Positions 1-9,418 of a stretch of DNA of 38,310 bases are shown in pieces. Positions within the stretch are counted from its first letter, which is position 1. The number at the start of each line of letters is the position of its first letter. The notes under the pieces were generated by a model, which saw only the letters and a program-made list of their open reading frames with translations, was not told where the DNA came from and ran no database searches. The DNA comes from an uncultured Christensenellaceae bacterium (lineage in GTDB: Bacteria; Bacillota; Clostridia; Christensenellales; UBA3700): positions 1 to 38,310 of the forward strand of contig CALWHB010000014.1 in the NCBI GenBank assembly GCA_944380275.1, read 5' to 3'. A program made the position numbers and the translations under genes.

Positions 1-68
1 ATAGGAACAACGCTCTTTTTAACCTGCTTTTCACGGCCTTGTCTAATCAACTGATTGATTGTTGGCAT
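1..68 (-). CDS. rpsL: 30S ribosomal protein S12, N-terminal part (cut by window edge)
   Basis: The reverse strand encodes the first 22 residues, beginning MPTINQLIRQGREKQ, which is the nearly invariant start of ribosomal protein S12, a decoding-centre protein of the 30S subunit. The gene runs off the left edge. The ATG at 66-68 is preceded by a strong ribosome-binding site (AGGAGGT, around 78-84). S12 normally starts the str operon (rpsL-rpsG-fusA-tuf) just after rpoC. Here tsaD lies upstream and rpsL has its own consensus promoter (174-202), so it appears to be a separate transcription unit. The N-terminal match is diagnostic; the rest cannot be seen. Confidence 0.95.
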   Translation of the reverse strand, partial: MPTINQLIRQGREKQVKKSVVP

Positions 69-173
69 CTGACTTTTACCTCCTGTGTTATTTTTGTCGG
101 AACAGCTCAATCCTAAAGGAATATTACCGTGCCAAAAGCTATATATGGCATAATCCCACACATAGCAAGGAAT

Positions 174-202
174 ATTTTACACAAATTATTTTCAAGTGTC
201 AA
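174..202 (-). promoter_or_regulatory. sigma-70/A promoter for rpsL
   Basis: On the minus strand TTGACA (197-202) is followed after exactly 17 bases by TAAAAT (174-179). Predicted transcription start is near 167, giving a leader of about 100 nt before the S12 start codon. Confidence 0.75.
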
Positions 203-278
203 ACGATTGATAACGATAGGAAACAAAATTTTTTCCGAAATTGCCTGCAAACGGCGTGTTTCCTCTTTTTAAGCGCGA

Positions 279-305
279 AAACGACGGTTTGTTCTCAAAA
301 CCGTC
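279..305 (-). terminator. Probable terminator after tsaD
   Basis: Minus-strand hairpin with 8-bp arms GACGGTTT/AAACCGTC and a 7-nt loop, followed by a short GTTTTC tract. The T run is short, so strength is uncertain. It separates tsaD from the rpsL promoter. Confidence 0.55.
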
Positions 306-328
306 AAGCGTATCGCTCAATAAAGCTT

Positions 329-1408
329 TTACTGCCCGTAAACGTCCGTTATTTTTACCGTCGCGCTTGCGTCTAACAGTATGTCTGCGGCTTTCGCGCC
401 CGATTTGACGAGGTTGTACGCCTCAGACGCAATCATTGCGGCGTTGTCCGTGCAGAGTCTGAGCGGAGGATAGAAAACTCTAAAACCGTTCTCGTCGGCT
501 TTTTGTTTCATCACTTCTCTGAGCCTCTCGTTGGACGCCACTCCGCCTGCGACGACTATGGTTTTGAGGTCGTAATCCCTTGCCGCCCTGACCGCCGCGT
601 CCGTCATTATTTCGACAGCCTTTTCCTGGAAGGAGCATGCTACGTCCGCTTTTGAAAACTCTTCGCCTTTCTGCTCGTTGGTATGCACGTAATTGATTAC
701 CGCCGTCTTTAGTCCGCTGTACGAAAAGTCGTAACCTGAGCTGTTCTTCAGCGGAGTGGGAAGTTTAACGCACGGTCTGCCCTCTTTTGCGAGTTTCTGA
801 ATCTGCGGACCGCCTGGATATTCGAGTCCCAGCACGCGCGCGACCTTGTCAAAAGCCTCTCCGCACGCGTCGTCCTGCGTACTGCCCAGCAGTTTTATGT
901 CCTCTAAAGCGTCCACCTTTACGACAGCCGTATGTCCGCCGCTTGCGATAAGGCAGATATAAGGAGGCTCCAGCTCCTGATTCGCAATATAATTAGCCGC
1001 GATGTGTCCGCGGATATGATTGACCGCTATAAGCGGCTTGCCCAGCGCGTAAGCGTATGCCTTCGCAAAAGACACTCCTATCAGCAACGCGCCGAGAAGT
1101 CCTGCGCCGTACGTTACCGCCACGCAATCGATATCTTCCTGCCTGACGCCTGCCTGCTCCACCGCCTGAGCGACAAGTCCGGATATTGCCATAACGTGGT
1201 TTCTCGACGCGATTTCAGGCACGACGCCGCCGTAACGCTTATGGATTTCTATCTGGGAGGCTATCACAGAAGACAGCACCGTTCTGCCGCGCGTAACCGC
1301 ACACGCGGTTTCGTCGCACGACGATTCTATTGCAAGCACCGTAAGGTCTTCTTTATCCCTGAGTTTTTCCAGCTGCAAAGCAGCTTTTTTTTCGTAATCC
1401 GTAAGCAT
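329..1408 (-). CDS. tsaD: tRNA N6-threonylcarbamoyladenosine synthase TsaD
   Basis: TsaD transfers the threonylcarbamoyl group from TC-AMP to A37 of ANN-decoding tRNAs, working with TsaB and TsaE in the cytoplasm. Visible signatures are IESSCDETA (about 27-35), the metal-binding NHIRGH motif (His131, His135), ASGGHT, and the late acidic motif CTDNAAMIA. The 359-aa product is about 20 residues longer than usual because of a charged N-terminal extension (MLTDYEKKAALQ...). No Shine-Dalgarno is evident before this ATG, and a GTG just before LAIESS could be an alternative start. It lies 85 bp downstream of prfB and is probably the last gene of a secA-prfB-tsaD unit. Identity is secure; the start is less so. 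Confidence 0.95.
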   Translation of the reverse strand: MLTDYEKKAALQLEKLRDKEDLTVLAIESSCDETACAVTRGRTVLSSVIASQIEIHKRYGGVVPEIASRNHVMAISGLVAQAVEQAGVRQEDIDCVAVTYGAGLLGALLIGVSFAKAYAYALGKPLIAVNHIRGHIAANYIANQELEPPYICLIASGGHTAVVKVDALEDIKLLGSTQDDACGEAFDKVARVLGLEYPGGPQIQKLAKEGRPCVKLPTPLKNSSGYDFSYSGLKTAVINYVHTNEQKGEEFSKADVACSFQEKAVEIMTDAAVRAARDYDLKTIVVAGGVASNERLREVMKQKADENGFRVFYPPLRLCTDNAAMIASEAYNLVKSGAKAADILLDASATVKITDVYGQ

Positions 1409-1466
1409 ATTATTATATTGATAAAAGATATAAAGCGTTTATGATTGCAAAGCGTTTATGCTATAA

Positions 1467-1488
1467 AGCGGCGGTATTATCCGCCGCT
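1467..1488 (-). other. Intergenic hairpin between prfB and tsaD
   Basis: Perfect 8-bp inverted repeat AGCGGCGG/CCGCCGCT with a 6-nt loop directly after the prfB stop codon. It lacks a real T tract on the minus strand, so it reads as an mRNA-stabilising or weak attenuating element. Next to it AAAGCGTTTATG occurs twice (about 1432-1460). Confidence 0.5.
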
Positions 1489-1493
1489 GAGTT

Positions 1494-2594
1494 TTACTGC
1501 GATTTTTTTAGATAATCGAATATGAATTCTTCAAGGTCGCCGTCCATGACTGCGGATATATTGCCCGTTTCGCAACCCGTGCGATGGTCTTTTACCATCG
1601 TATACGGGCAGAAAACATAGCTCCTTATCTGGCTGCCCCACTCGATTTTCTTGATTTCTCCCTTGAGTTCCTGCTCCTGTTCCTGCTGCTCGCGCTCCTG
1701 CTTTTCCACCAGCTTTGACATGAGCATTTTCATAGCCTGTTCGCGGTTCTGAATCTGACTGCGCTCGTTCTGACACTGAACTATGATGCCCGTGGGGATA
1801 TGCGTGATACGCACCGCGCTGTCCGTCTTGTTGACGTGCTGCCCGCCTGCGCCGCCGCTGCGGTAAGTATCGACCTTGAGGTCTTCGGGATTTATCTTTA
1901 TTTCTGTTTCTCCCTCTATTTCAGGCATGACTTCTACAGACGCGAAAGACGTATGACGTCTTGACTGAGAGTCGAAAGGTGAAATCCTGACCAATCTGTG
2001 AACGCCCTTTTCCGCTTTCAGATAACCGTACGCGTTTTCTCCTTCTACAGAAAAAGTTACGCTTTTTATGCCTGCCTCGTCGCCGGGAAGAGAGTCAAGC
2101 ACGTTGACCTTATAGCCGTTCCTCTCAGCATATCTCGTATACATACGGTAAAGCATGCTTACCCAGTCCTGAGCCTCTGTTCCGCCTGCACCTGCATGCA
2201 GAGTCATAATGGCATTGTTTGAGTCGTATTTGCCTTTGAGAAGGGTTTCGAGAGTGGTCTGTTCAATGTCCTTTGCAAGCTGAGCAAGTTCGCTTTGTAT
2301 CTCCTCGCATTCACTGTCCGTTTCGCTCTCAAGACACAGCTCTATAAGCACTTCAACGTCGTCCGCCTTAGAGCAAAGCTTGCGGTAACGTTCTATCTTG
2401 GAATCAATGCGCGCAACCTCTTTGTTGACTTTTTGCGCGTTTTCGAGATTTTCCCAGAAACCTTCCGCCTCCTGCTGTTTTGCAAGTTCTTCGCGCTGTT
2501 TTTCCAGGTTTTCGATGTCGAGAGCCTCACCCAGCGATTCCAGCTGTTTTCTGAGTGCTGATAGGTCCTGTTTTGCCTGTTCGATTATTATCAT
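1494..2594 (-). CDS. prfB: Peptide chain release factor 2 (RF2), without programmed frameshift
   Basis: RF2 recognises UGA/UAA and triggers peptide release at the ribosome. The 366-aa protein carries the stop-codon recognition tripeptide SPF (in RISPFDSQ) and the catalytic GGQ motif ([10 protein letters not shown]). It is encoded in one uninterrupted frame. In many bacteria RF2 synthesis needs a +1 shift at a CUU-UGA-C site near codon 26; here the aligned positions read CTC GAC ATC (Leu-Asp-Ile), so autoregulation by frameshifting is absent. The start has a GGAG site 7 nt upstream. It lies 33 bp after secA and is probably co-transcribed with it. Confidence 0.97.
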   Translation of the reverse strand: MIIIEQAKQDLSALRKQLESLGEALDIENLEKQREELAKQQEAEGFWENLENAQKVNKEVARIDSKIERYRKLCSKADDVEVLIELCLESETDSECEEIQSELAQLAKDIEQTTLETLLKGKYDSNNAIMTLHAGAGGTEAQDWVSMLYRMYTRYAERNGYKVNVLDSLPGDEAGIKSVTFSVEGENAYGYLKAEKGVHRLVRISPFDSQSRRHTSFASVEVMPEIEGETEIKINPEDLKVDTYRSGGAGGQHVNKTDSAVRITHIPTGIIVQCQNERSQIQNREQAMKMLMSKLVEKQEREQQEQEQELKGEIKKIEWGSQIRSYVFCPYTMVKDHRTGCETGNISAVMDGDLEEFIFDYLKKSQ

Positions 2595-2627
2595 TTATAT
2601 TCTCCGTCAGTAAGTTTACCTTTGCTT

Positions 2628-5492
2628 TTATTGTGCCTTGTCGCCGTTGTAATAGTTGCCCGTTCTTCCACAGCAGTTCTTATACTTCTTGCCGCTGCCG
2701 CAAGGACACGGGTCGTTGGGTCTGGGCTGTTTTTCTTTATGCACGGTTTCCACCTTGGGTTTCGCGGTTTTCTTCTTTTCCGCGCCCAGAAGGGTTACGT
2801 CATCGTGCTTTTCCGTAGTCTGCATCTCCTGTTCCTTAGGCTGTTCGACCTTTGCCTCGACCTGTATTTTCATAATGATTTTGACGACGTCGCTCTGTAT
2901 ATTTTCCACCATTTCGTCAAACATCTCAAAGCCTTCCTGACGATAAACCAGCACGGGGTCGCGGTGTCCGTATGCAACAAGGCTTATTCCCTGACGCAGT
3001 TCTTCCATAGCGGAAATGTGTTCTGTCCATCTGTTGTCCACGCAACGCAGAAGAATATCTCTTTCAAGCACGTCAACGGGTACTTTTTCGTTTTTGAACT
3101 TTTCGTTCCTCTCTTCAAAGACCTTTTCCGCCTCTGCGGACACGGCGTTGAGGAAGGAATCCCTGTCGTCGTGTTCCTCTACGAAATCGGGAGTGATAAG
3201 TTCCGTCCCTCTGGGAAGAACCGCAGACTCTATATCCCTGTTGAACGCCTCGTAATCCCACTGAGAATAATCTGCCTTGCTGTTCAGATAGGGGTCGCAC
3301 ACCCTTTCTATGACCTTGGGAATCATAGCTTTTATCTGCTCGTGAACGTCCAGTTCGTCAAGCACTATACGTCTTTGTTCGTATATGATTTCTCTCTGTT
3401 TGTTGAGAACGTCGTCGTAACTTATTACGTGCTTTCTTATTGAGAAGTTTCTGTCCTCAACTCTCATCTGCGCGTGTTCGACCTGCTTGCTGAGCATCTT
3501 GGATTCTATAACTATATCCTCGTCGCCGCCGCTGAGCTTAAGTATCATGTTTCTCAGCAAATCTCCGCCGAAAATCCTGAGCAAATCGTCGTCTGCGGCA
3601 ATATAGAACACAGAAGAACCGGGGTCGCCCTGACGTCCGCTGCGGCCGCGCAGCTGATTGTCGATACGGCGGGATTCGTGTCTTTCTGTACCTATTATCC
3701 TGAGTCCTCCCAGCGCGACTACCTCTTCTTTTTCCTTGTCGGTGTCCGCCTTGAAGAGGTCGTAATATTTCTTGTATTCCTCTCTTGCCTTAAGCACTTC
3801 CTCGTTGTCGGTATGAGCATGCGAGGTCGCCTGCTCGACTATGTCGTGAGGATAGCCCATTGAGTCCAGTTTTTTCTTTGCGAGGAAATCGGGATTGCCG
3901 CCCAGCATAATGTCCGTACCTCTGCCTGCCATGTTGGTCGCAATCGTAACCGCTCCCAGCTTGCCCGCCTGAGCTACTATCTCTGCCTCTGCGGCGTGAT
4001 ATTTCGCGTTGAGTACGACGTGATTTATCTTCTCTCTTTTGAGGAGCGCGCTGAGTTCTTCACTCTTTTCTACGCTTATCGTGCCGACGAGGACGGGCTG
4101 TCTGCGTGCGTAACAAGCCTTGATGTCCTCTACGATAGCCTTGAGTTTTGCGGCGTGAGAAACATAAAGTCTGTCAGGCTCGTCCACTCTTATCATAGGC
4201 TTGTTGGTGGGGATAACCACGACGTCAAGTCTGTAAATGGTTTCAAATTCGTTCTCTTCAGTCTTTGCAGTACCCGTCATGCCTGACAGTTTTTTGTAAA
4301 GTCTGAAGAAGTTCTGATAGGTGATAGACGCGAGAGTTTTGTCTTCCGCCTTTATCGGCACTCCTTCTTTTGCCTCTATCGCCTGATGTAGACCGTTGCT
4401 GAAACGGCGTCCTATCATCTGACGGCCTGTAAATTCGTCCACGATTATTACTTCGTTGTCTACGACGATGTAATTCACCTCTTTCTTCATCGTGAAGTGA
4501 GCGCGCAGAGCGTTGTCGATATAATGTTTCGTCTTCTGATTTTCGTAAGCGGACAAATCGTCTATGCCGTAAAATTCTTCCGCTTTTTCAGAGCCGTTTT
4601 CGTTGAGATAAACCGTCTTGTCTTTTTCGCTGAATTCGTAATCGCCTATATGGTCGCACTTCGTGCCGCAACTTGCGCATATCACCGTCTTGCCGCACTT
4701 TTCGACCCACTCTTCGCTTGCCTTCTCTCCGCAGTTGGGACAGACGTATTCTGCAGGTTTGAGCAGTTTCATCAGTCTGTCTGCTTTCTTGTAAGGTTCT
4801 GCGCTTGTTTCGCCTCTGCCGCTTATGATAAGAGGAGTTCTCGCCTCGTCGACCAGGATGCTGTCCACCTCGTCCACAATCGCAAACGCAAGTTCGCGCT
4901 GAACGCGGTTTTTCGCGTTTCTGACCATATTGTCGCGCAGGTAATCAAAGCCCAGTTCGCTGTTGGTCGTGTACATTATATCGCAGTTGTAAACTTCGCG
5001 TTTCTGTTCTCTGTTGAGAGCGTGCAGGTTGCAACCCACCGTAAGTCCCAGGAAACGGAATACTTTGCCCATCCAGTCGCAATGATATTTCGCAAGATAT
5101 TCGTTGACCGTAACGACGTGCATGCCTTTGCCTGTCAGAGCGTTGAGATATGCAGGCAAAGTTGCCACAAGCGTCTTTCCTTCGCCCGTCTTCATTTCTG
5201 CGATTCTGCCCTGATGCAACACGATACCGCCGATAATCTGCACATAAAAATGTTTCATGCCCAGCACGCGGCTGCTCGCCTCTCTTACGGTAGCGAAAGC
5301 CTCCGGGAGAAGGTCGTCCAGTTTCTCTCCCGCTGCGTATCTGTCCTTGTATTTCTGAGTACATGCGGCAAGTTCTTCGTCCGTCATAGCCTGAAATACG
5401 GGTTCTAACGCGATTACCTTGTCCGCGGTTTTCTTCAATTTTTTAAGTTCCCTTTCGTCCTTTGAAGGAAACAACGCCGATAAAATGCCCAT
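2628..5492 (-). CDS. secA: Protein translocase ATPase subunit SecA, with zinc-ribbon insertion
   Basis: SecA drives export of unfolded preproteins through SecYEG using ATP. Visible are the Walker A motif (KTGEGKT), the DEVDSILVDEARTP helicase motif, a GTDIMLGG region, and the C-terminal SEC-C zinc motif CPCGSGKKYKNCC. I place the start at 5492 (MGILSALFPSKDE) because AGAGGT lies just upstream. An in-frame ATG at 5534 lies almost on the predicted transcription start (about 5536) and has no ribosome-binding site. Unusually, residues about 250-280 contain CPNCGEKA...CASCGTKC, a four-cysteine zinc ribbon inserted near the start of the preprotein cross-linking domain, absent from E. coli and B. 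subtilis SecA. It has its own promoter and leads prfB and tsaD. Confidence 0.97.
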   Translation of the reverse strand: MGILSALFPSKDERELKKLKKTADKVIALEPVFQAMTDEELAACTQKYKDRYAAGEKLDDLLPEAFATVREASSRVLGMKHFYVQIIGGIVLHQGRIAEMKTGEGKTLVATLPAYLNALTGKGMHVVTVNEYLAKYHCDWMGKVFRFLGLTVGCNLHALNREQKREVYNCDIMYTTNSELGFDYLRDNMVRNAKNRVQRELAFAIVDEVDSILVDEARTPLIISGRGETSAEPYKKADRLMKLLKPAEYVCPNCGEKASEEWVEKCGKTVICASCGTKCDHIGDYEFSEKDKTVYLNENGSEKAEEFYGIDDLSAYENQKTKHYIDNALRAHFTMKKEVNYIVVDNEVIIVDEFTGRQMIGRRFSNGLHQAIEAKEGVPIKAEDKTLASITYQNFFRLYKKLSGMTGTAKTEENEFETIYRLDVVVIPTNKPMIRVDEPDRLYVSHAAKLKAIVEDIKACYARRQPVLVGTISVEKSEELSALLKREKINHVVLNAKYHAAEAEIVAQAGKLGAVTIATNMAGRGTDIMLGGNPDFLAKKKLDSMGYPHDIVEQATSHAHTDNEEVLKAREEYKKYYDLFKADTDKEKEEVVALGGLRIIGTERHESRRIDNQLRGRSGRQGDPGSSVFYIAADDDLLRIFGGDLLRNMILKLSGGDEDIVIESKMLSKQVEHAQMRVEDRNFSIRKHVISYDDVLNKQREIIYEQRRIVLDELDVHEQIKAMIPKVIERVCDPYLNSKADYSQWDYEAFNRDIESAVLPRGTELITPDFVEEHDDRDSFLNAVSAEAEKVFEERNEKFKNEKVPVDVLERDILLRCVDNRWTEHISAMEELRQGISLVAYGHRDPVLVYRQEGFEMFDEMVENIQSDVVKIIMKIQVEAKVEQPKEQEMQTTEKHDDVTLLGAEKKKTAKPKVETVHKEKQPRPNDPCPCGSGKKYKNCCGRTGNYYNGDKAQ

Positions 5493-5542
5493 TGATACCT
5501 CTTGAAGTGCAGCACGCATATTCAAAGTCTGCACACTTATTT

Positions 5543-5571
5543 ATATTATCATAGCGCGCGCGAATCGTCAA
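5543..5571 (-). promoter_or_regulatory. Promoter for secA-prfB-tsaD
   Basis: Minus strand: TTGACG (5566-5571), 17-bp spacer, TAATAT (5543-5548), with an upstream TG giving an extended -10. Transcription would start near 5536, leaving a leader of about 44 nt before the SecA start at 5492. Confidence 0.7.
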
Positions 5572-5648
5572 GCGTATGTCCGGTAGCTGTACGGTCGCTC
5601 AGACGCGTTATTTGTATTATTTTACCGACCTTTGTATAAAAAAGCGTT

Positions 5649-5678
5649 AAAAAAGAGGCAAAACCATTGGTTTGCCTC
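5649..5678 (-). terminator. Rho-independent terminator after recD2
   Basis: Minus-strand hairpin GAGGCAAA/TTTGCCTC (5655-5662 with 5671-5678) followed directly by TTTTTT. It closes the recD2 transcript before the secA promoter. Confidence 0.88.
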
Positions 5679-5710
5679 AAAAAACTCAATCATTTGATTA
5701 ATCAAAGCCG

Positions 5711-7924
5711 TCAGCCGTTTTTTCTTCTGTCAGCGTCTTTGACGAAATCCGCAAGCAGACTGTATCTCTTTGCGGTATAATTGTTCTTTACCATTTTTTC
5801 GATATTTTCGGTCGCGCCGACGAGTACGACCATGTTTTTCGCCCTCGTAACCGCGGTATAAAGCAGATTTCTGGTAAGAATCATATAGTTGCCGCTCGTT
5901 ACCGCAACTATCACGACGGGAAACTCGCTGCCCTGCGACTTGTGTACCGAAATCGCATACGCAAGCGTGAGTTCGTCAAAGTCGCCCTGAGAATATCTTA
6001 CCCTCTTGCCGTCGTCGAACGCGACGACTATCGAAGGTTCTTTTTCGTCCACTTCTTCTATATAGCCTATGTCGCCGTTGAAAACTCCGCTGCCCGTCGT
6101 CATATCGTCGGGATTCTGCCACTCCAGCTCGTAATCGTTGACGATATGCATCACCTTGTCGCCTTTTCTGAAGATACGGTTTCCCACCTGCAACTGAGGC
6201 TTTCCGCCGAAAGGATTGAGCGTTTCCTGAAGTCTTACGTTCATGTTTTCTACGCCTATTATGCCCTTTTTCATAGGACAAAGCACCTGAATATCCCTGG
6301 GATTCACTCCTGCGTATGCAGGTATTCTCCTCGACACCATATCGGTAATCACGTTAAGCGCGGCGGTCGCGTCGGCTTTGTTGTCCACAAAAAAGTCCTT
6401 ACACTTATTGTCTATTACGGGCATAAGCCCCTTATTTATCCTGTGCGCGTTGGTAACGATATAACTGTCCTCTCCCTGCCTGTAAATATGAGTCAGGTAA
6501 CTTACCGGCACAATCCCGCACGAAATCACGTCCGCAAGCACGTTTCCCGCGCCTACCGAGGGTAGCTGGTCCTTGTCGCCCACCATAATAAGCCTGCCGC
6601 CGTATTTTATCGACTTAATCAAAGCGTTGAATACGTATTCGTCGCACATACTTACTTCGTCCACTATGACTACGTCCTGCTCCAGCTTTGTATCCTCGTT
6701 AAAGCGGAAACGACCTTTGCCGTCGGTAAAATCCAGGTCGAGAAGTCTGTGTATGGTCTTTGCCTCAAGTCCCGTCGCCTCAGAAAGCCGCTTTGCCGCT
6801 CTTCCTGTCGGAGCGCAAAGACATACAGAATAATTGCGTGCGCGCAGAACCTCGATTATGCACTGTATTATCGTCGTCTTCCCCGTGCCGGGTCCGCCGG
6901 TAATCACGTTTACTCCGCACTCAAGACAGCTCCTGATTGCAGCGCGCTGACTTTCGTGAAAAGTGATGTGCTTAAGTCTTTCGTACTCTTTGAGGTCTTC
7001 TTCGATATTGAGAGAAACAGACGCTCCCGCGCTTATAAGATTGACGATATGAGCCGCAATAGACTGCTCGCAGATATAATTGCGGGAGTACATCACGACT
7101 TCTTTTCCGTCCTTTTCGAGTCTGACAATCTTTCCCTCAATCTCACAGTCGCACAGCGCGTCGTTTATAAGTTCTTCCACGTTCTCATCGTCAAGCGACA
7201 GAAGTTTGTCCGTTTCGTTGACCAGTTCGTTTCTCGGCAGATAGGTATGCCCGTTCTTTTCCATCGCGTCCTTGAGCAGATACACGAGAGCCGCGCTTAT
7301 CCTGAATTTGCTGTTTGCCGGAATACCCGTGAGCTTGGCGATTTTGTCAGCCGTTATAAACCCTATGCCGTCCACGTCGTCTACGAGCCTGTAAGGGTTT
7401 TCTTCAATTATGCGCCGCGTGGACGCCTCGTACGCCTTATAAATTCTCAGCGCGGTATTCAGCGGAACTCCGTACCCCTGAAGATATACGATGGTTTCCT
7501 GCATCTCCCTCAGCGACATATAGGTTTCGCTTATACTCATCGCTTTTTTTACCGAAACGCCCTTGACCTGAGCAAGTTTTGCAGGGTCTGTTTCTATGAT
7601 GTTGAGCGCGTTTTCTCCGAATTTTTCTACGATTGCGTACGCGGTAACTTCTCCTATCCCTTTAAAGAGTCCGCTTGAAAGATATTTGAACACGGCGTCC
7701 TTTGTGGCGGGCGGTTTTACCTCTACGTGTTCTACCGCAAACTGCTCTCCGAACCTTGAGTTGTTCACCCACTCGCCTTCTGCCTCTACCACTTCCCCGA
7801 CGCTTACCGGAGGGAAAACGCCTACCGCGGTGCAAGGCATCGGATTCACGTCCAGCCATACGACGCTGTAGCCGTTTTCGACGTTTCTGTATACGATTTC
7901 GAGTATTGTTCCTTTGATTTTCAT
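5711..7924 (-). CDS. recD2: RecD2-type DNA helicase (RecD/TraA family, SF1B)
   Basis: RecD2 is a 5'-3' ATP-dependent DNA helicase acting outside RecBCD in DNA repair and replication-fork maintenance. The 737-aa protein has the expected order: an N-terminal OB-like/helical region with helix-hairpin-helix-like segments (about 1-330), Walker A GGPGTGKTT, DEVSMCDEY (motif II), GDKDQLPSVGAG (motif III), YRQ, and the C-terminal UvrD-like motif VHKSQGSEFP. No RecB or RecC is nearby, as expected for RecD2. A GGAAGG sequence lies immediately before the ATG. It has a strong terminator on either side and so looks monocistronic; I saw no clear promoter in the short gap upstream. Confidence 0.95.
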   Translation of the reverse strand: MKIKGTILEIVYRNVENGYSVVWLDVNPMPCTAVGVFPPVSVGEVVEAEGEWVNNSRFGEQFAVEHVEVKPPATKDAVFKYLSSGLFKGIGEVTAYAIVEKFGENALNIIETDPAKLAQVKGVSVKKAMSISETYMSLREMQETIVYLQGYGVPLNTALRIYKAYEASTRRIIEENPYRLVDDVDGIGFITADKIAKLTGIPANSKFRISAALVYLLKDAMEKNGHTYLPRNELVNETDKLLSLDDENVEELINDALCDCEIEGKIVRLEKDGKEVVMYSRNYICEQSIAAHIVNLISAGASVSLNIEEDLKEYERLKHITFHESQRAAIRSCLECGVNVITGGPGTGKTTIIQCIIEVLRARNYSVCLCAPTGRAAKRLSEATGLEAKTIHRLLDLDFTDGKGRFRFNEDTKLEQDVVIVDEVSMCDEYVFNALIKSIKYGGRLIMVGDKDQLPSVGAGNVLADVISCGIVPVSYLTHIYRQGEDSYIVTNAHRINKGLMPVIDNKCKDFFVDNKADATAALNVITDMVSRRIPAYAGVNPRDIQVLCPMKKGIIGVENMNVRLQETLNPFGGKPQLQVGNRIFRKGDKVMHIVNDYELEWQNPDDMTTGSGVFNGDIGYIEEVDEKEPSIVVAFDDGKRVRYSQGDFDELTLAYAISVHKSQGSEFPVVIVAVTSGNYMILTRNLLYTAVTRAKNMVVLVGATENIEKMVKNNYTAKRYSLLADFVKDADRRKNG

Positions 7925-7987
7925 AATCCTTCCGTCCGCAATTACGTCTGCGGCAAGCCCCGTTTCAGGTAAAAGTATATTTCTCCC

Positions 7988-8029
7988 GAAAAAAATTCAA
8001 GAGTACCCGCGCCTTTTGCGGATACTCTT
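7988..8029 (-). terminator. Rho-independent terminator after metK
   Basis: Minus-strand hairpin with 12-bp arms (7999-8010 with 8018-8029; one T-G wobble), then GAATTTTTTT. It ends the metK transcript. Confidence 0.9.
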
Positions 8030-8072
8030 TCATTATAACTCAATAAACCGTTTTTTTTAACTAAATTATGCG

Positions 8073-9263
8073 TCAACGGACATATTTTTTTATCGCCTCG
8101 TTCAAAGCGTCCTTTTTGTCAGTCTTCTCCCATCTGAAACCGCAGTCTTCTCTGCCGAAATGGCCGTAATTGGTCGTCTTTGCAAACTGGGGTTTTCTCA
8201 GGTCGAGAGTGTCGATTATGGCTTGCGGACGCATATCGAAAACGTCCGCGACTGCCTTTGCAATAGCCTCGTCGTCATACTTGCCCGTGCCGAAGGTGTT
8301 AATCTGCACCGCAACCGGTTTTGCTACGCCTATCGCGTACGCGACGTCCATCTGGCACTTATCCGCAAGTCCCGCGGCTACCACGTTCTTGCAGACGTAA
8401 CGCGCCATATAGCACGCGCTCCTGTCCACCTTGGTGCTGTCCTTGCCGCTGAACGCGCCGCCTCCGTGAGGGCAATATCCGCCGTAACTGTCCACGATAA
8501 TCTTTCTTCCCGTAAGACCGCTGTCGCCGTGAGGTCCGCCGATTACGAATCTTCCCGTGGGGTTGATAAAATACTTCGTATCGCTGTCTGTAAGCTCCTT
8601 GGGAATAACGGCGTCTATCACATGCTTTCTGACGTCCTTTCTGAGCGTTTCGATATCGACGTCCTCGCTGTGCTGGGTAGAAACGACGACCGCCTCTATC
8701 CTGTAAACCTTGTCGTCGCGGTACTCGACGGTAACCTGCGCTTTTCCGTCAGGTCTGAGATATTTCAGAACGCCCTGCTTTCTGACCTCTGAAAGCCGTC
8801 TTGTAAGCGCGTGTGCGTAACTAATCGCCGCAGGCATGAGCTGAGGGGTTTCGTTGCAAGCAAAACCGAACACCATACCCTGGTCGCCTGCGCCTATCTT
8901 GTCGTAACTGTCGCCCGTAACCTTGCTTTCCACGCTGTTGTCAACGCCCATTGCAATGTCCGCCGATTGCTTGTCGAGGCGAATCATAACCTCGCACTTA
9001 TTGCCGTCAAAGCCCTTTTCCTCGTCGTCGTAACCTATTTCGAGGACAGCCTTGCGTACTATCGCCTCGTAATCCACGTTGGCAGAAGAAGTGATTTCTC
9101 CCGTAACCAGTGCGAATCCCGTATTGCAGCAGGTTTCTGCCGCGACTCTGCTCATAGGGTCCTTTTCAAGCAATGCGTCGAGTATGCTGTCTGAAATCTT
9201 ATCGCATACCTTGTCGGGATGTCCTTCGGTTACGCTCTCGCTTGTAAACAATCTCTTTTTCAT
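8073..9263 (-). CDS. metK: S-adenosylmethionine synthetase (methionine adenosyltransferase)
   Basis: MetK makes S-adenosylmethionine from methionine and ATP. The product (396 aa from the chosen start) begins [18 protein letters not shown], the canonical N-terminus with the ATP-binding His, and contains [10 protein letters not shown], the [14 protein letters not shown] signature and GGGAFSGKD(S/P)TKVDRS. I use the ATG at 9263, preceded by GGAGAG, rather than the in-frame ATG at 9314, because the extra 17 residues are not part of the family and would be encoded by the riboswitch terminator. The gene follows a SAM-I riboswitch (9280-9418), so SAM should shut off its own synthesis by transcription termination. 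Confidence 0.98.
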   Translation of the reverse strand: MKKRLFTSESVTEGHPDKVCDKISDSILDALLEKDPMSRVAAETCCNTGFALVTGEITSSANVDYEAIVRKAVLEIGYDDEEKGFDGNKCEVMIRLDKQSADIAMGVDNSVESKVTGDSYDKIGAGDQGMVFGFACNETPQLMPAAISYAHALTRRLSEVRKQGVLKYLRPDGKAQVTVEYRDDKVYRIEAVVVSTQHSEDVDIETLRKDVRKHVIDAVIPKELTDSDTKYFINPTGRFVIGGPHGDSGLTGRKIIVDSYGGYCPHGGGAFSGKDSTKVDRSACYMARYVCKNVVAAGLADKCQMDVAYAIGVAKPVAVQINTFGTGKYDDEAIAKAVADVFDMRPQAIIDTLDLRKPQFAKTTNYGHFGREDCGFRWEKTDKKDALNEAIKKYVR

Positions 9264-9279
9264 AGTTTTATCTCTCCGT

Positions 9280-9315
9280 AAAAAATTTGCGGCACTCAAA
9301 AGACAGTGCCGCAAA
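9280..9315 (-). terminator. SAM-riboswitch expression-platform terminator
   Basis: Minus-strand hairpin TTTGCGGCACT/AGTGCCGCAAA (11 bp; 9286-9296 with 9305-9315) followed by T6 just upstream of the metK ribosome-binding site. It is also the only terminator visible after rpoC. Confidence 0.92.
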
Positions 9316-9320
9316 GGGTG

Positions 9321-9418
9321 ATTCTATCTTCCAAGTAATCTTGCGGAATTTAGCACCCGCCATTAGTCGGGTTGCTGTGCGTTCACAGGGTCCGTCCCTC
9401 CCGCACTCTTCATAGAAT
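9321..9418 (-). promoter_or_regulatory. SAM-I (S-box) riboswitch aptamer controlling metK
   Basis: The minus strand shows the S-box core in order: P1 arm ATTCTAT (9412-9418), AAGAG, GGGAGGGACGGACCC, TGTGAAC, CAGCAACC, GGGTGCTAAATTCC, and the closing P1 arm ATAGAAT (9321-9327). Known mechanism: SAM binding stabilises P1 and favours the downstream terminator. Only 29 nt separate the rpoC stop codon from the aptamer and I see no good promoter there, so the riboswitch is probably transcribed by read-through from rpoBC or from a promoter inside rpoC. Confidence 0.93.

Noticed and set aside
4497..5408. Plus-strand 303-aa open frame opposite secA
   Set aside because: Antisense shadow of secA; no start signal or recognisable domain.
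7990..8072. TATAAT-like box as a recD2 promoter between metK and its terminator
   Set aside because: It lies upstream of the metK terminator and has no matching -35, so transcripts would stop before recD2.
9264..9314. N-terminal extension of MetK to 9314
   Set aside because: It is encoded by the riboswitch terminator and lacks similarity to MetK.
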